DNA of 7,881 nucleotides from Nitrospira sp. (GCA_015904045.1 JABMDG010000003.1:7622-15502); one strand, 5' to 3'. Positions 1 through 6,344 are shown, numbered from the stretch's first letter. The notes: a model not told the origin generated them from the sequence alone. Numbers and translations: made by a program.

Positions 1-735
1 GTGCACTTCGGGCACCAGACGAACCGCTGGAATCCAAAAATGAAGAGGTTCCTCTTCGGCGAACGCAACGGCATTTACATCATCGATCTGCAGCAAACCC
101 TGACCCGCATGGAGCAGGCCTATGCCTTCGTCCGAGATACAGTAGCGGCCGGAGACTCCATTCTGTTCGTCGGCACCAAGCGCCAGGCTGCGGAGATCCT
201 TGAAGAGGAAGCGAAGCGGGCGAATATGTTCTTCGTCAATCAGCGGTGGCTCGGCGGCATGTTGACCAACTTTCAAACGATCCGCCGCAGCATCGACAAA
301 ATGAAAAAGATGGAAACCACGTTGCTGAACCCCAGCGAGCATGGCCTTAAGAAAAAGGAAATCCTTCTGATGCAGAAGGATATCGCCAAGCTCCAAAAGT
401 ATCTGTCGGGCATCAAGAACATGCGGAGCCTGCCGGGTGCCGTGTTCATCCTGGACACCCGTATAGAGAAAATTGCCGTACAAGAGGCGACCAGGCTGGA
501 TATTCCCGTGATCGCCATCCTAGACAGCAATTGCGATCCCGATCATATCACGCACCCGATTCCAGGAAACGACGACGCGATCCGGTCGATCAAATTAATT
601 ACGTCCAAGATCGCAGACGCGTGCATCGAAGGCGCGCACCTCAAGACACAGCGTGAAGAAGCGGAATTTCAGGCGTCTCCCGCGGCCAATGACAAGAAAC
701 CGGCCGCTCGCATGGAAAGTGTCCCGGCAACCTAA
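1..735 (+). CDS. rpsB: 30S ribosomal protein S2, 5' end outside the window
   Basis: Structural protein of the small ribosomal subunit; S2 binds late on the back of the 30S near S1 and is needed for translation initiation. The 244 visible residues begin [14 protein letters not shown], the classic S2 block that normally follows a leader of about a dozen residues. The GTG at base 1 is therefore the internal Val of the GVHFGHQ block, not the start, and the gene is cut by the window edge. Further family landmarks are [11 protein letters not shown] (about 57-67), [19 protein letters not shown] (about 80-98), the central coiled-coil stretch around 101-140, [20 protein letters not shown] (about 144-163) and [10 protein letters not shown] (about 189-198). 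The C-terminal tail (about 225-244) is a short polar extension of the kind that varies between species. tsf follows after 61 bases, the usual rpsB-tsf order. Identification is certain; only the N-terminus is missing. Confidence 0.97.
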   Translation: MHFGHQTNRWNPKMKRFLFGERNGIYIIDLQQTLTRMEQAYAFVRDTVAAGDSILFVGTKRQAAEILEEEAKRANMFFVNQRWLGGMLTNFQTIRRSIDKMKKMETTLLNPSEHGLKKKEILLMQKDIAKLQKYLSGIKNMRSLPGAVFILDTRIEKIAVQEATRLDIPVIAILDSNCDPDHITHPIPGNDDAIRSIKLITSKIADACIEGAHLKTQREEAEFQASPAANDKKPAARMESVPAT

Positions 736-796
736 ATTTGATCATCGGACGGCAGTGAACGATTCCATTACATCAGACGTCGAAGGATAATGGACC

Positions 797-1393
797 ATGG
801 CAGGATCAAGTCAGCTTGTAAAAGAACTTCGTGAAAAGACCGGCGCCGGCATTTTGGATTGCCAGAAAGCCCTCACCGAGAACGGGAACGACATCGAGAA
901 GGCCATCGACTATCTCCGGCAAAAAGGTCTCGCGGCGGCGGCGAAAAAGTCCGGGCGCGAGACGAACCAGGGGCTCGTGCATGCCTATATCCATATGGGG
1001 GGCAAGATCGGCGTGCTCATCGAAGTCAATTGTGAAACGGATTTCGTCGCGCGCAACGACGAGTTTAAAGCGTTCGTCAACGACCTCGCGCTGCAGGTCG
1101 CAGCGGCCAAGCCGACCTACGTGAAGCGCGAAGATATCGCCAAAGAGGTCCAGGACAAGGAGCGCGCAATCTACGAAGCGCAGGCGAAAGAAATGGGCAA
1201 GCCCCCTGCCGCTTGGCCGAAAATCGTTGAGGGCAAACTCGAAAAGTTCTACCAGGAAAACTGCCTGCTGGAGCAGTCCTTCATCAAGGACCCGGCCGTC
1301 ATCATCAAAGACCTGTTGTCCCAAAAAATAGCCAAGATCGGCGAAAACATGAACATCCGCCGGTTTACCCGCTACCAACTGGGCGAAGCATGA
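797..1393 (+). CDS. tsf: Elongation factor Ts (short form)
   Basis: Guanine-nucleotide exchange factor that releases GDP from EF-Tu in the cytoplasm during translation elongation. The 198-residue protein has the N-terminal UBA-like domain with [15 protein letters not shown] at 12-26, and the EF-Tu-contacting TDFV motif at 81-84 within [13 protein letters not shown]. It ends with the family signature [13 protein letters not shown]. coli EF-Ts has 283 residues; this length matches the compact form seen in Thermus, which lacks part of the core and the coiled-coil insertion, so it is not a truncation. The ATG at 797 is preceded by AAGGA at 783-787. The stop codon overlaps the pyrH start (ATGA at 1390-1393), which indicates translational coupling within an rpsB-tsf-pyrH operon. 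Confidence 0.97.
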   Translation: MAGSSQLVKELREKTGAGILDCQKALTENGNDIEKAIDYLRQKGLAAAAKKSGRETNQGLVHAYIHMGGKIGVLIEVNCETDFVARNDEFKAFVNDLALQVAAAKPTYVKREDIAKEVQDKERAIYEAQAKEMGKPPAAWPKIVEGKLEKFYQENCLLEQSFIKDPAVIIKDLLSQKIAKIGENMNIRRFTRYQLGEA

Positions 1394-2115
1394 CCACTGC
1401 CAAATACCGGCGCCTCCTTCTGAAAGTGAGTGGGGAGATGTTGGCCGGTGAGCAGGGCTACGGCATCCAACCCTCCATCCTCGAAGGCCTGGCGTCTGAA
1501 ATAGCCTCCGTCGTTGCCCTCGATGTTCAAGTGGCCGTCGTCATCGGCGGCGGGAATATCTTCCGAGGAATTGCTGCCAGCGCTTCGGGCATGGAGCGGG
1601 CGTCCGCCGACTACATGGGCATGCTGGCCACCGTGCTCAATGCCTTGGCACTCCAAAATGCCCTCGAACGGATCGGCATCAACACGCGTGTGCAATCCGC
1701 CATTGAAATGCGCCAATTGGCGGAAGGATACATCCGCCGGAGAGCCATTCGCCATCTAGAGAAGAACCGCGTGGTGATCTTCGCCGGGGGCACGGGTAAC
1801 CCGTACTTCTCAACCGACACAGCCGCTGTGCTCCGTGCTATGGAGATCGGCGCGCAAGTCATCATGAAAGGCACGAAGGTGGACGGCATCTACGACGCCG
1901 ATCCCATGAAACATCCTGGCGCCACGAAATACACCGACATTCCCTTCATGGCCATCTTGAATCAAAACCTCAAGGTAATGGATTCGACGGCTATCAGCCT
2001 CTGCATGGATAACAATCTTCCGCTCATCGTGTTCAACCTCAAGATTAAGGGAAACTTCAAGCGAGTGGCGACCGGCGACCCTATCGGAACTCTGGTCACC
2101 GCCGGCCAACGTTGA
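1390..2115 (+). CDS. pyrH: Uridylate (UMP) kinase
   Basis: Phosphorylates UMP to UDP with ATP in pyrimidine nucleotide synthesis; the bacterial enzyme is a hexamer of the amino-acid-kinase fold, usually regulated by GTP and UTP. The 241 residues are full length. Motifs in order: [10 protein letters not shown] (9-18, phosphate binding), GGGNIFRG (53-60), the UMP-binding segment around R70 and D74 ([12 protein letters not shown]), [14 protein letters not shown] (133-146), and [13 protein letters not shown] (160-172), which lines the ATP site. The start is fixed by the 4-base overlap with tsf. In most bacteria frr follows in the same operon; here the next gene on the + strand is missing and the 3' end of an opposing gene overlaps pyrH by 20 bases. 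The pyrH frame itself looks intact and under normal constraint. Confidence 0.98.
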   Translation: MTTAKYRRLLLKVSGEMLAGEQGYGIQPSILEGLASEIASVVALDVQVAVVIGGGNIFRGIAASASGMERASADYMGMLATVLNALALQNALERIGINTRVQSAIEMRQLAEGYIRRRAIRHLEKNRVVIFAGGTGNPYFSTDTAAVLRAMEIGAQVIMKGTKVDGIYDADPMKHPGATKYTDIPFMAILNQNLKVMDSTAISLCMDNNLPLIVFNLKIKGNFKRVATGDPIGTLVTAGQR

Positions 2116-3112
2116 CCTCAACACGGAGTATCGCCATGTCCAACGCAGCCGCGGTTCGGCAAAAGCCGTCGGTCGTCAGCACCTGATCCCCGTTCACGAT
2201 CGATATATTGGCGCCTTCGCGTGACCAAAATGGCTTTCTGACATAGGCGGCACAGTCTCCCGGTCCGGAAAAGAAGGCGGGCAACAGATTCGGGTGATCG
2301 GGATACCACTCCCACAGCAACGCCAGCAGACCTTTGTGGCTGAGCACCTGCTTCCAGGCCGGCTCCAGCACCATCATCGAAGACCGGGGCAGCTCCGCCG
2401 CAAATGCGTCCTGACACATCCATTCCCAGGGATAGAGCTTGAAGAGGGCTGAGATCGGCTCGTTCCGGTGATCCACAAACCGCCGCCTCCCCGGCTCCCA
2501 CCCGATCTGTTCGATCGGCAAAGTCTGCACGCGCCACCCGGCCTGGTTCGCCGTATCGGCCAGATAGGTCACCGTCTGCCGATCCTCGTCGCTCCCATCC
2601 AAACAGGCCAAATGGAGCAGATCGTTCGAGGTTTGCCGACGGATCGCGCGCCACTGCCCGATCAACCGCTCATGCAGGCTATTGAATTGATCCGCCTCCG
2701 GACAGATATCTCGCAGCCATCCCCATTGACCGACCGCTGCTTCCAGCAACGAGGTGGGCGTATCGGCGTTGTATTCGAGCAATTTCGGCGACCCGATCCC
2801 GTCATACCAGAAATCAAACCGCCCATAGAGCGACGGGTCCTGCCGCTCACACGAATCGATGATCCGGGGCCGCCAGTGTTCGGGGATGCGGAGATCGGCA
2901 AAACGATCCTCGCGGATGATCCGCTCGACCGCCTCGACACAGAGCCGATGCAGCGAGGCCGTGGCCGATGCGAGACAGTCGACCTGCGCCTCGCTCAACT
3001 CATAGGCGGCATCCTCGCGCCAATAGCCGCCATCCAGACTGTGATAGGTGACGCCGACGCGATCCAGTCGCGCCGGCCAATCGGCGCGCGGCTGCATCGT
3101 ACGACGATGCAT
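2096..3112 (-). CDS. Glutathionylspermidine synthase family ATP-grasp ligase (YgiC/YjfC-like), C-terminally truncated
   Basis: Member of the GSP_synth family of ATP-grasp amide ligases. E. coli GspS joins glutathione to spermidine; the role of stand-alone YgiC/YjfC-type proteins is less clear. Residues 9-120 align well from memory with YgiC: DWPARL near the N-terminus, [10 protein letters not shown] (30-39), [13 protein letters not shown] (93-105) and [16 protein letters not shown] (111-126). Later come [14 protein letters not shown] (141-154), [12 protein letters not shown] (221-232), [20 protein letters not shown] (249-268), HPNLLPAFF (273-281) and [13 protein letters not shown] (293-305). 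Homology stops after G316. The expected tail of 65-70 residues, with the glycine-rich PYG-EEG stretch, the GSWL segment and the final IRED...SRF block, is replaced by 22 unrelated residues that run into antisense pyrH. Because the lost part completes the ATP-grasp fold, the product is probably inactive. The ATG at 3112 gives the usual family N-terminus. Confidence 0.8.
   Translation of the reverse strand: MHRRTMQPRADWPARLDRVGVTYHSLDGGYWREDAAYELSEAQVDCLASATASLHRLCVEAVERIIREDRFADLRIPEHWRPRIIDSCERQDPSLYGRFDFWYDGIGSPKLLEYNADTPTSLLEAAVGQWGWLRDICPEADQFNSLHERLIGQWRAIRRQTSNDLLHLACLDGSDEDRQTVTYLADTANQAGWRVQTLPIEQIGWEPGRRRFVDHRNEPISALFKLYPWEWMCQDAFAAELPRSSMMVLEPAWKQVLSHKGLLALLWEWYPDHPNLLPAFFSGPGDCAAYVRKPFWSREGANISIVNGDQVLTTDGFCRTAAALDMAILRVEVNVGRR
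2136..2186 (+). pseudogene. Possible 5' remnant of frr (start region only)
   Basis: Twenty bases after the pyrH stop there is CGGAG at 2124-2128, seven bases before an ATG at 2136. The frame is only 16 codons ([16 protein letters not shown], stop at 2184-2186). A good ribosome-binding site and start codon exactly where frr normally begins suggest that the first eight or nine codons are what is left of frr. The sequence then becomes, on the opposite strand, the interior of the truncated ligase gene (homology begins at about 2165). The residues MSNAAAVRQ are too few to identify a family, so naming frr is an inference from gene order alone. It could also be a chance start codon. Confidence 0.3.
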
Positions 3113-3114
3113 GG

Positions 3115-3807
3115 CTAGGCCCCCTCTTCCGGCTTATAGAATTGGCCGCCGGTCCTGCCGAAACCGCCGCGTTGGCACCCGGCCGTCAGCCCATCGCCTG
3201 AACGACCGTCGAATCCCGGCAGGGCAGCAGGGATCAACCCCGGTTCGTTCATCTGATCGCCTCGCACAGACGAACCATCCGATCCCTGCCCGACAGCGAT
3301 CCACACCATCTCTCCTAAGCCATCCGCTGCCGCGGCCAGACTCACCCGCACCTCGGTTGAATACCGCAGACGAGAAGGCACCGACCCGGGCATAGGCCCA
3401 TCCGGCCATTTCTTTTCCATGGGAACCTTTCGCTCGAAATAGAAGACCCGGGAAGGAACAGGGAAACTGGCTGAGCTCACGGCCAGCCGGACACGCGCGC
3501 GCAGACATCTTACACGGATTGAGGGCTCGCTGGGTGAGTCAACTGCGGCCACATCATGATGAGGAAAACCCACAGACAGGATAAAGCGGCCGGGCCCGGT
3601 CCGTGGCACCGCAACATTCCGTGGTTCCCAGCACGTCCCGAAAGATTCCGGCCAGATCGCGGAACAGCTGCCCTCCGTCGCCGAACGAGACCGAACCCTG
3701 CTTTGTCGCCTGGGTCCTGGAGTGGAGCGCCACCACCGGCTGTCACTGCTCAAGCGCACACCGTCAGAGCCTTGCGTGCACGGCTCAAGATCCGCCCCCT
3801 CCATTCT
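3115..3807 (-). CDS. Doubtful hypothetical ORF upstream of the ligase gene; tail resembles YgiB/YjfM (DUF1190)
   Basis: A long frame (open to a GTG at 3873; an internal ATG at 3807 is used here) ends with TAG two bases before the ATG of the ligase gene. I do not recognise the body of the product, and codon third positions show no clear bias, so it may be noncoding or degraded. The last residues, QRGGFGRTGGQFYKPEEGA, contain RGGFG, a motif near the C-terminus of the E. coli YgiB and YjfM proteins, whose genes lie immediately upstream of ygiC and yjfC. Motif and position together hint at the decayed end of a YgiB-like gene. No cysteine-rich N-terminal half or signal peptide is visible. Another frame contains a protein-like stretch (FGDGGQLFRDLAGIFRDVLG, around 3636-3695), which would fit frameshifts. 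Neither candidate start has a good ribosome-binding site. The 3808-3884 interval is left for the divergent promoter. Confidence 0.3.
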   Translation of the reverse strand, partial: RMEGADLEPCTQGSDGVRLSSDSRWWRSTPGPRRQSRVRSRSATEGSCSAIWPESFGTCWEPRNVAVPRTGPGRFILSVGFPHHDVAAVDSPSEPSIRVRCLRARVRLAVSSASFPVPSRVFYFERKVPMEKKWPDGPMPGSVPSRLRYSTEVRVSLAAAADGLGEMVWIAVGQGSDGSSVRGDQMNEPGLIPAALPGFDGRSGDGLTAGCQRGGFGRTGGQFYKPEEGA

Positions 3808-3839
3808 TTGCGACTTCAATGGGCTATTGCTGCTAACAT
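3808..3839 (+). promoter_or_regulatory. Candidate promoter with extended -10 for the Tim44-like gene
   Basis: TGC-TAACAT at 3831-3839 matches the extended -10 pattern TGnTAnnAT. A weak -35-like TTGCGA lies at 3808-3813, with a long 20-base spacer. Transcription would begin near 3846, leaving a leader of about 39 bases that contains the AAGGAG at 3874-3879. Matches this short occur by chance, so this is only a candidate. Confidence 0.3.
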
Positions 3840-3884
3840 GTCTCGCACCGCAGAATCTCGTAACCGTGACCACAAGGAGCGACC

Positions 3885-4700
3885 GTGAACCGAATGCCCC
3901 TCCTCACCGCCTCCATTCTGCTGGCACTAACCGGCCTTCTTCCCGCCTCTGCGGCCCAGGCAGAAAACGGCTCTCTCAATAGCGGCTCTAGCTCGTCGCG
4001 AAACGCCGCTATCCAAAAGACCAGCAGCGCCGACGAATCGGCAGCCGGTCGCACACAGACAAATGAGGCTGAAGGGCCGTCCCCAGAGGCCGCTCATACC
4101 AGCAAGAGTCTGGAACCCGTGGGCGTTCTGTTGCTCCTGCTATTCCTGGGAGCGGCGACAGTTTTCTACTACCTCAAGATACAGCGCCCCTCCCTCCCCG
4201 ACTTTTCCGGACTCGCCGGGCGCGACCGCGCCATCGATAACCGGTCGGAAACGCCGGCTCGCGCACACAAACGAAACCTGTCGATTGACCAGGTCACCTC
4301 CGCGGATAAAGCCACCTTCCAACAACTGCTGAGCGACGTTCATGCAGCCTGGAGCAGGCAGGACCTGGCCGGATTGCGGCAATTCGTGACACCGGACATG
4401 GTGAACTACTTCAGCGCCGCGCTGGCCGATCACACCAAACAGGACATCCACAACCATGTGGAAGATGTGATCTTGCTCCAGGCCGAAGTCCTGGAAGCCT
4501 GGATGGAAGGCACCGCACACTACGTGTCGGCAAGGCTTCGCTGGAGCGCCCGTAACTATAACCTGTCCCTGACCAAGCAGCGCGGAGAGCCAGGATATGT
4601 CGTCACGGGCAGCGAAGAGACGCCAACTGAGTCGCGCGAAATTTGGACCTTCGTGCGCGATCAAGATGGTAAATGGCTGCTATCAGCGATTCAGCAATAA
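3885..4700 (+). CDS. Secreted, single-pass membrane protein with a Tim44-like C-terminal domain
   Basis: The 271-residue product starts with a signal peptide (1-26, hydrophobic TASILLALTGLLP, probable cleavage after AQA at 26). A Ser/Ala/Glu-rich linker (27-77) and one transmembrane helix (79-97, VGVLLLLLFLGAATVFYYL) follow, then a soluble domain from about 134 to the end. That domain has the alpha+beta look of bacterial Tim44-like proteins: a helix with DVHAAWSRQDLAGLRQFVTP, LVNYF-type packing, a strand with HYVSARLRWSARNY, and a final SREIWTFVRDQDGKWLLSAI. The fold resembles the mitochondrial Tim44 C-terminal domain; in bacteria these proteins are envelope proteins of poorly defined role. 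Start: GTG at 3885, five bases after AAGGAG (3874-3879), a strong ribosome-binding site; the ATG at 3894 is too far from it. The gene is divergent from the ligase cluster. The domain call is from pattern recognition, without a search. Confidence 0.85.
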   Translation: MNRMPLLTASILLALTGLLPASAAQAENGSLNSGSSSSRNAAIQKTSSADESAAGRTQTNEAEGPSPEAAHTSKSLEPVGVLLLLLFLGAATVFYYLKIQRPSLPDFSGLAGRDRAIDNRSETPARAHKRNLSIDQVTSADKATFQQLLSDVHAAWSRQDLAGLRQFVTPDMVNYFSAALADHTKQDIHNHVEDVILLQAEVLEAWMEGTAHYVSARLRWSARNYNLSLTKQRGEPGYVVTGSEETPTESREIWTFVRDQDGKWLLSAIQQ

Positions 4701-4707
4701 GAAAAGC

Positions 4708-4759
4708 GAGACGTGCGGAACAGGCGGGATGAGACGTGAAGCGTGAACGGTGAAACGAG
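4708..4759. repeat. Degenerate heptamer repeats (nCGTGAA type)
   Basis: GAGACGTG occurs at 4708-4715 and again at 4731-4738. From 4734 there are three consecutive seven-base units, ACGTGAA, GCGTGAA and CGGTGAA (to 4754), followed by ACGAG. This looks like a decayed simple tandem array just behind the stop codon of the Tim44-like gene. I associate repeats of the form ACGTGAA-ACGTGAA with intergenic regions of Nitrospira genomes, but that is recollection, not a search. No gene is visible between 4701 and 4887. Confidence 0.45.
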
Positions 4760-4815
4760 GCGAGAGAGGGGCTGTCTGGTCAACCGATCGCCCCCTGCCA
4801 GAGAAACCAGAGAGC

Positions 4816-4831
4816 ATTCATTCACCACTGT
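4816..4831 (+). repeat. Left copy of a 15/16-nt direct repeat
   Basis: ATTCATTCACCACTGT here is matched by ATTCATTCACACTGT at 5471-5485, differing by one inserted base. The two copies bracket the block of gene fragments (alanine racemase remnant and the unrecognised 3' fragment). The left copy also begins a small inverted repeat, ATTCAT / ATGAAT (4816-4821 with 4832-4837). Such a pair could be a relic of an insertion or recombination event, but a match of this length with a gap can occur by chance in a window this size. Confidence 0.35.
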
Positions 4832-4887
4832 ATGAATAGGCTCAGAGCCGCTGCAGTGACCGGCCACGCAATTAGATTAAAGAAACG

Positions 4888-5010
4888 GGAGAGGCCGTCA
4901 TCATCGGATGCCAGGGCAACGACCAGATCACCGCCGACGACATCGCCAAGTGGACCGGCACGATCGCCTATGAAGTCCTCTGCACCATCGGCTCACGCGT
5001 CCCGCCTGTA
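4888..5010 (+). pseudogene. alr: Fragment of alanine racemase (C-terminal end only)
   Basis: The frame reads GEAVIIGCQGNDQITADDIAK, then WTGTIAYEVLCTIGSRVPPV. This matches the end of alanine racemase, where a beta-strand VVLIG, a short loop, ITADEIA, the TIPYEVLC segment and the terminal RVPR-Y are conserved. The enzyme interconverts L- and D-alanine with PLP for peptidoglycan synthesis. Only about 40 of roughly 370 residues remain. The PLP lysine domain and the catalytic tyrosine region are absent, and a TAG lies just upstream in frame at 4873-4875. The expected RVPRVY ending is disturbed at about 5003-5010, where the reading shifts and the next fragment begins. This is a broken remnant; a functional alr must be elsewhere. 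The call rests on motif memory, but the combination of features is specific. Confidence 0.65.
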
Positions 5011-5039
5011 CGCCAGAGCTCGCAGCCGCGCTCGGCAGG

Positions 5040-5435
5040 TTGGTCCAATCCGGCGGCGACACGGAGGTGGAATTCTCGCTAGCGCTGCTCCAGAACTATC
5101 GTGGTTCGACATCCGCGGACGGCGTCCTGAAAGAGATTGTGTCGCGCTTTCCGCAGGACGATCGCAAGATGGACGGAGTCCGGATCAGCATCAACAGCCC
5201 CGGCGCGGTCTCCGGTGAATTCGGGTTGGCGGAAGCCTGGCGAGTCAGGAAGGAGTCGCTGGCGCGCTGGCTGGCGGACACACGACCGGCGGTCAACGCG
5301 TTCGCCGAGCAGCAGATGGCAGAACTCGACCGGATGATCGTGGCAGAGCGGCGCCGTGTGGAGGCCGAACGGGAACTGCGAGAACGAAGCCGACATGAGG
5401 ACGAGTCAGATGGGTACAGGGCGAAACCATTCTGA
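5040..5435 (+). CDS. 3' fragment of an unrecognised gene; helical, charged C-terminus
   Basis: The frame is open from 4974 to the TGA at 5433-5435; 5040 is the first start-like codon (TTG), but neither it nor the GTG at 5067 has a properly spaced ribosome-binding site. Codon use looks coding. In-frame residues before 5040 (PELAAALGRLVQSGG) already look like protein, so this is more likely the tail of a larger gene whose 5' part was lost at the junction with the alanine racemase remnant. Recognisable stretches are FSLALLQNYRG, VLKEIVSRFPQDD, RISINSPGAVSGEFGLAEAW and WLADTRPAVNAFAEQQMAEL. The end is a helix rich in Arg and Glu (about residues 100-120). The WLxDxxxxVxxFAE pattern resembles the last repeat of HEAT-like helical arrays in large proteins, but I cannot name a family. 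It could be expressed only if an upstream start is supplied. Confidence 0.5.
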   Translation: MVQSGGDTEVEFSLALLQNYRGSTSADGVLKEIVSRFPQDDRKMDGVRISINSPGAVSGEFGLAEAWRVRKESLARWLADTRPAVNAFAEQQMAELDRMIVAERRRVEAERELRERSRHEDESDGYRAKPF

Positions 5436-5638
5436 TAACAGAAACATCCTGTGCGCTGCGCTCAATTCTGATTCATTCACACTGTCCGCCGCAGCATCTC
5501 GCTGACATGGTAAGGCTCCGGCCTTGTAATCACTCATCCCACTTCGTTATCCTGCCGCGCCATACGAGCTGACCGTTCTATACCCTTGTCCATTTCCATG
5601 ATTTGGCAATGGTTTCTACTCTGATTGGAGGCACCCCA
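5436..5638. other. Intergenic stretch with second direct-repeat copy and a small hairpin
   Basis: No gene is visible. It holds the second copy of the direct repeat (ATTCATTCACACTGT, 5471-5485) and a small perfect hairpin, AAGGC-TCCG-GCCTT at 5512-5525. The hairpin has no run of T after it, so it is not a convincing intrinsic terminator. The ribosome-binding site of the following gene (GGAGG, 5627-5631) lies at its right end. Confidence 0.4.
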
Positions 5639-6196
5639 ATGATACTGACCTTGTCTCTGCGCATCGGCTGCATCATCAGCCTGATGACGCTGTCCGGATG
5701 CGGGCTGAACATGTTTGCGGGCTCGAAGTCCCCGGTGATTATCGACCACGTAGGAGATCGAGTGGGAACCGTGGCGGCCACCACTGATCGAAGGGTCGTG
5801 CTCGTGCGGCTCCAGGAGAATTCGGCGAGTGAGGCCGGCCGGTTTTGCACTCAACCACCGCTCGATGCCGACCAGAATGTCACCAGCGCGCTCGCGGCGA
5901 TGCGTGACCTGTCCACCGACAAGATCGATACACAGTTAAAGGCAGCCTTGGCTCGCTCCTTCGCGCAGATCCTACCGGCATTTGTCAGACGTACGCAGGG
6001 GCTTCAACTATACCGGGAAGCCATGTACAACCTCTGTCAGAACTACCTCAACCATGCCATCAAGGAAGAGGCCCTTCAGACACAATCGATGAAGATTCTA
6101 GACGTGTCGGTAAAATTGATCGAACAGGAGCTGACACTTGCGCATGAGGCCATGAGCGAGCTCTCTCTGCCTACTCCCGGGATGGCTCGTCCATAG
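5639..6196 (+). CDS. Small putative lipoprotein, Nitrospira-type hypothetical family
   Basis: The 185-residue product begins MILTLSLRIGCIISLMTLSG-C: a short charged N-region (Arg8), a hydrophobic core and the lipobox LSGC with the acylated Cys at 21, so it should be a lipid-anchored envelope protein. Next comes GDRVGTVAATTDRRVVLVRL, then GRFCTQPPLDADQNV, an FCxxPxxDA motif that I have seen in many small Nitrospira and proteobacterial lipoproteins of unknown function. The rest is helical (RTQGLQLYREAMYNLCQNYL and a long amphipathic C-terminal helix). Start choice: the ATG at 5639 lies seven bases after GGAGG (5627-5631) and gives a clean signal peptide. The TTG at 5603 in the same frame would add 12 residues without a ribosome-binding site. 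The stop codon TAG (6194-6196) coincides with the start of a dispersed repeat. Function unknown. Confidence 0.85.
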   Translation: MILTLSLRIGCIISLMTLSGCGLNMFAGSKSPVIIDHVGDRVGTVAATTDRRVVLVRLQENSASEAGRFCTQPPLDADQNVTSALAAMRDLSTDKIDTQLKAALARSFAQILPAFVRRTQGLQLYREAMYNLCQNYLNHAIKEEALQTQSMKILDVSVKLIEQELTLAHEAMSELSLPTPGMARP

Positions 6197-6257
6197 TCCG
6201 GATGATCGATGCAGGCGAGGCGTACTCTTCGGTACGTTGAGCCTGTGAGCAACAGGA

Positions 6258-6290
6258 CCTGCCTGCGCGAAGCGCGTCGGCTGAGGCAGG
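6258..6290 (+). other. Nested hairpin behind the lipoprotein gene
   Basis: CCTGCCT (6258-6264) pairs perfectly with AGGCAGG (6284-6290), and inside it GCGC-GAA-GCGC (6265-6275) forms a second tight stem. There is no T-run, so intrinsic termination is doubtful. It could act as an mRNA 3'-end stabiliser or simply be part of the repeat element. Confidence 0.45.
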
Positions 6291-6338
6291 GAACACAGCT
6301 GGCTGACTTTGTCGGCACCCTGCCACACACGCGGCATG

Positions 6339-6344
6339 TATAAT
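6339..6344 (+). promoter_or_regulatory. Perfect -10 box directly before the proline-rich gene
   Basis: TATAAT at 6339-6344 is an exact sigma-70 -10 consensus in GC-rich surroundings. No good -35 lies 16-18 bases upstream (GCACCC at the 17-base position). The predicted transcription start, about seven bases downstream, falls on the ATG at 6351, which would give a leaderless mRNA. The box lies in the segment thought to be the right end of the dispersed repeat. Confidence 0.35.

Noticed and set aside
1..3. GTG at base 1 as the start of rpsB
   Set aside because: It encodes the Val of the conserved GVHFGHQ block; the real start lies outside the window.
806..1378. Long minus-strand ORF of 190 codons inside tsf
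   Set aside because: It is the antisense shadow of a highly conserved gene, with no family resemblance.
2468..3118. Plus-strand ORF of 216 codons opposite the ligase gene
   Set aside because: Proline- and arginine-rich shadow of the ligase frame, which carries clear family motifs.
3556..3888. Plus-strand ORFs ahead of the Tim44-like gene
   Set aside because: Low-complexity Arg/Pro composition, no ribosome-binding site and no recognisable motif.
4832..5218. ORF of 128 codons over the alanine racemase remnant
   Set aside because: Its Arg/Ser/Pro-rich translation is the out-of-frame reading of the Alr remnant and the following fragment.
5512..5525. Hairpin AAGGC-TCCG-GCCTT as an intrinsic terminator
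   Set aside because: Only five base pairs and no T-run on either side; kept only as a note in the intergenic entry.
5603..5638. TTG at 5603 as the start of the lipoprotein gene
   Set aside because: GGAGG at 5627-5631 is correctly spaced for the ATG at 5639, which also gives a proper lipoprotein signal peptide.
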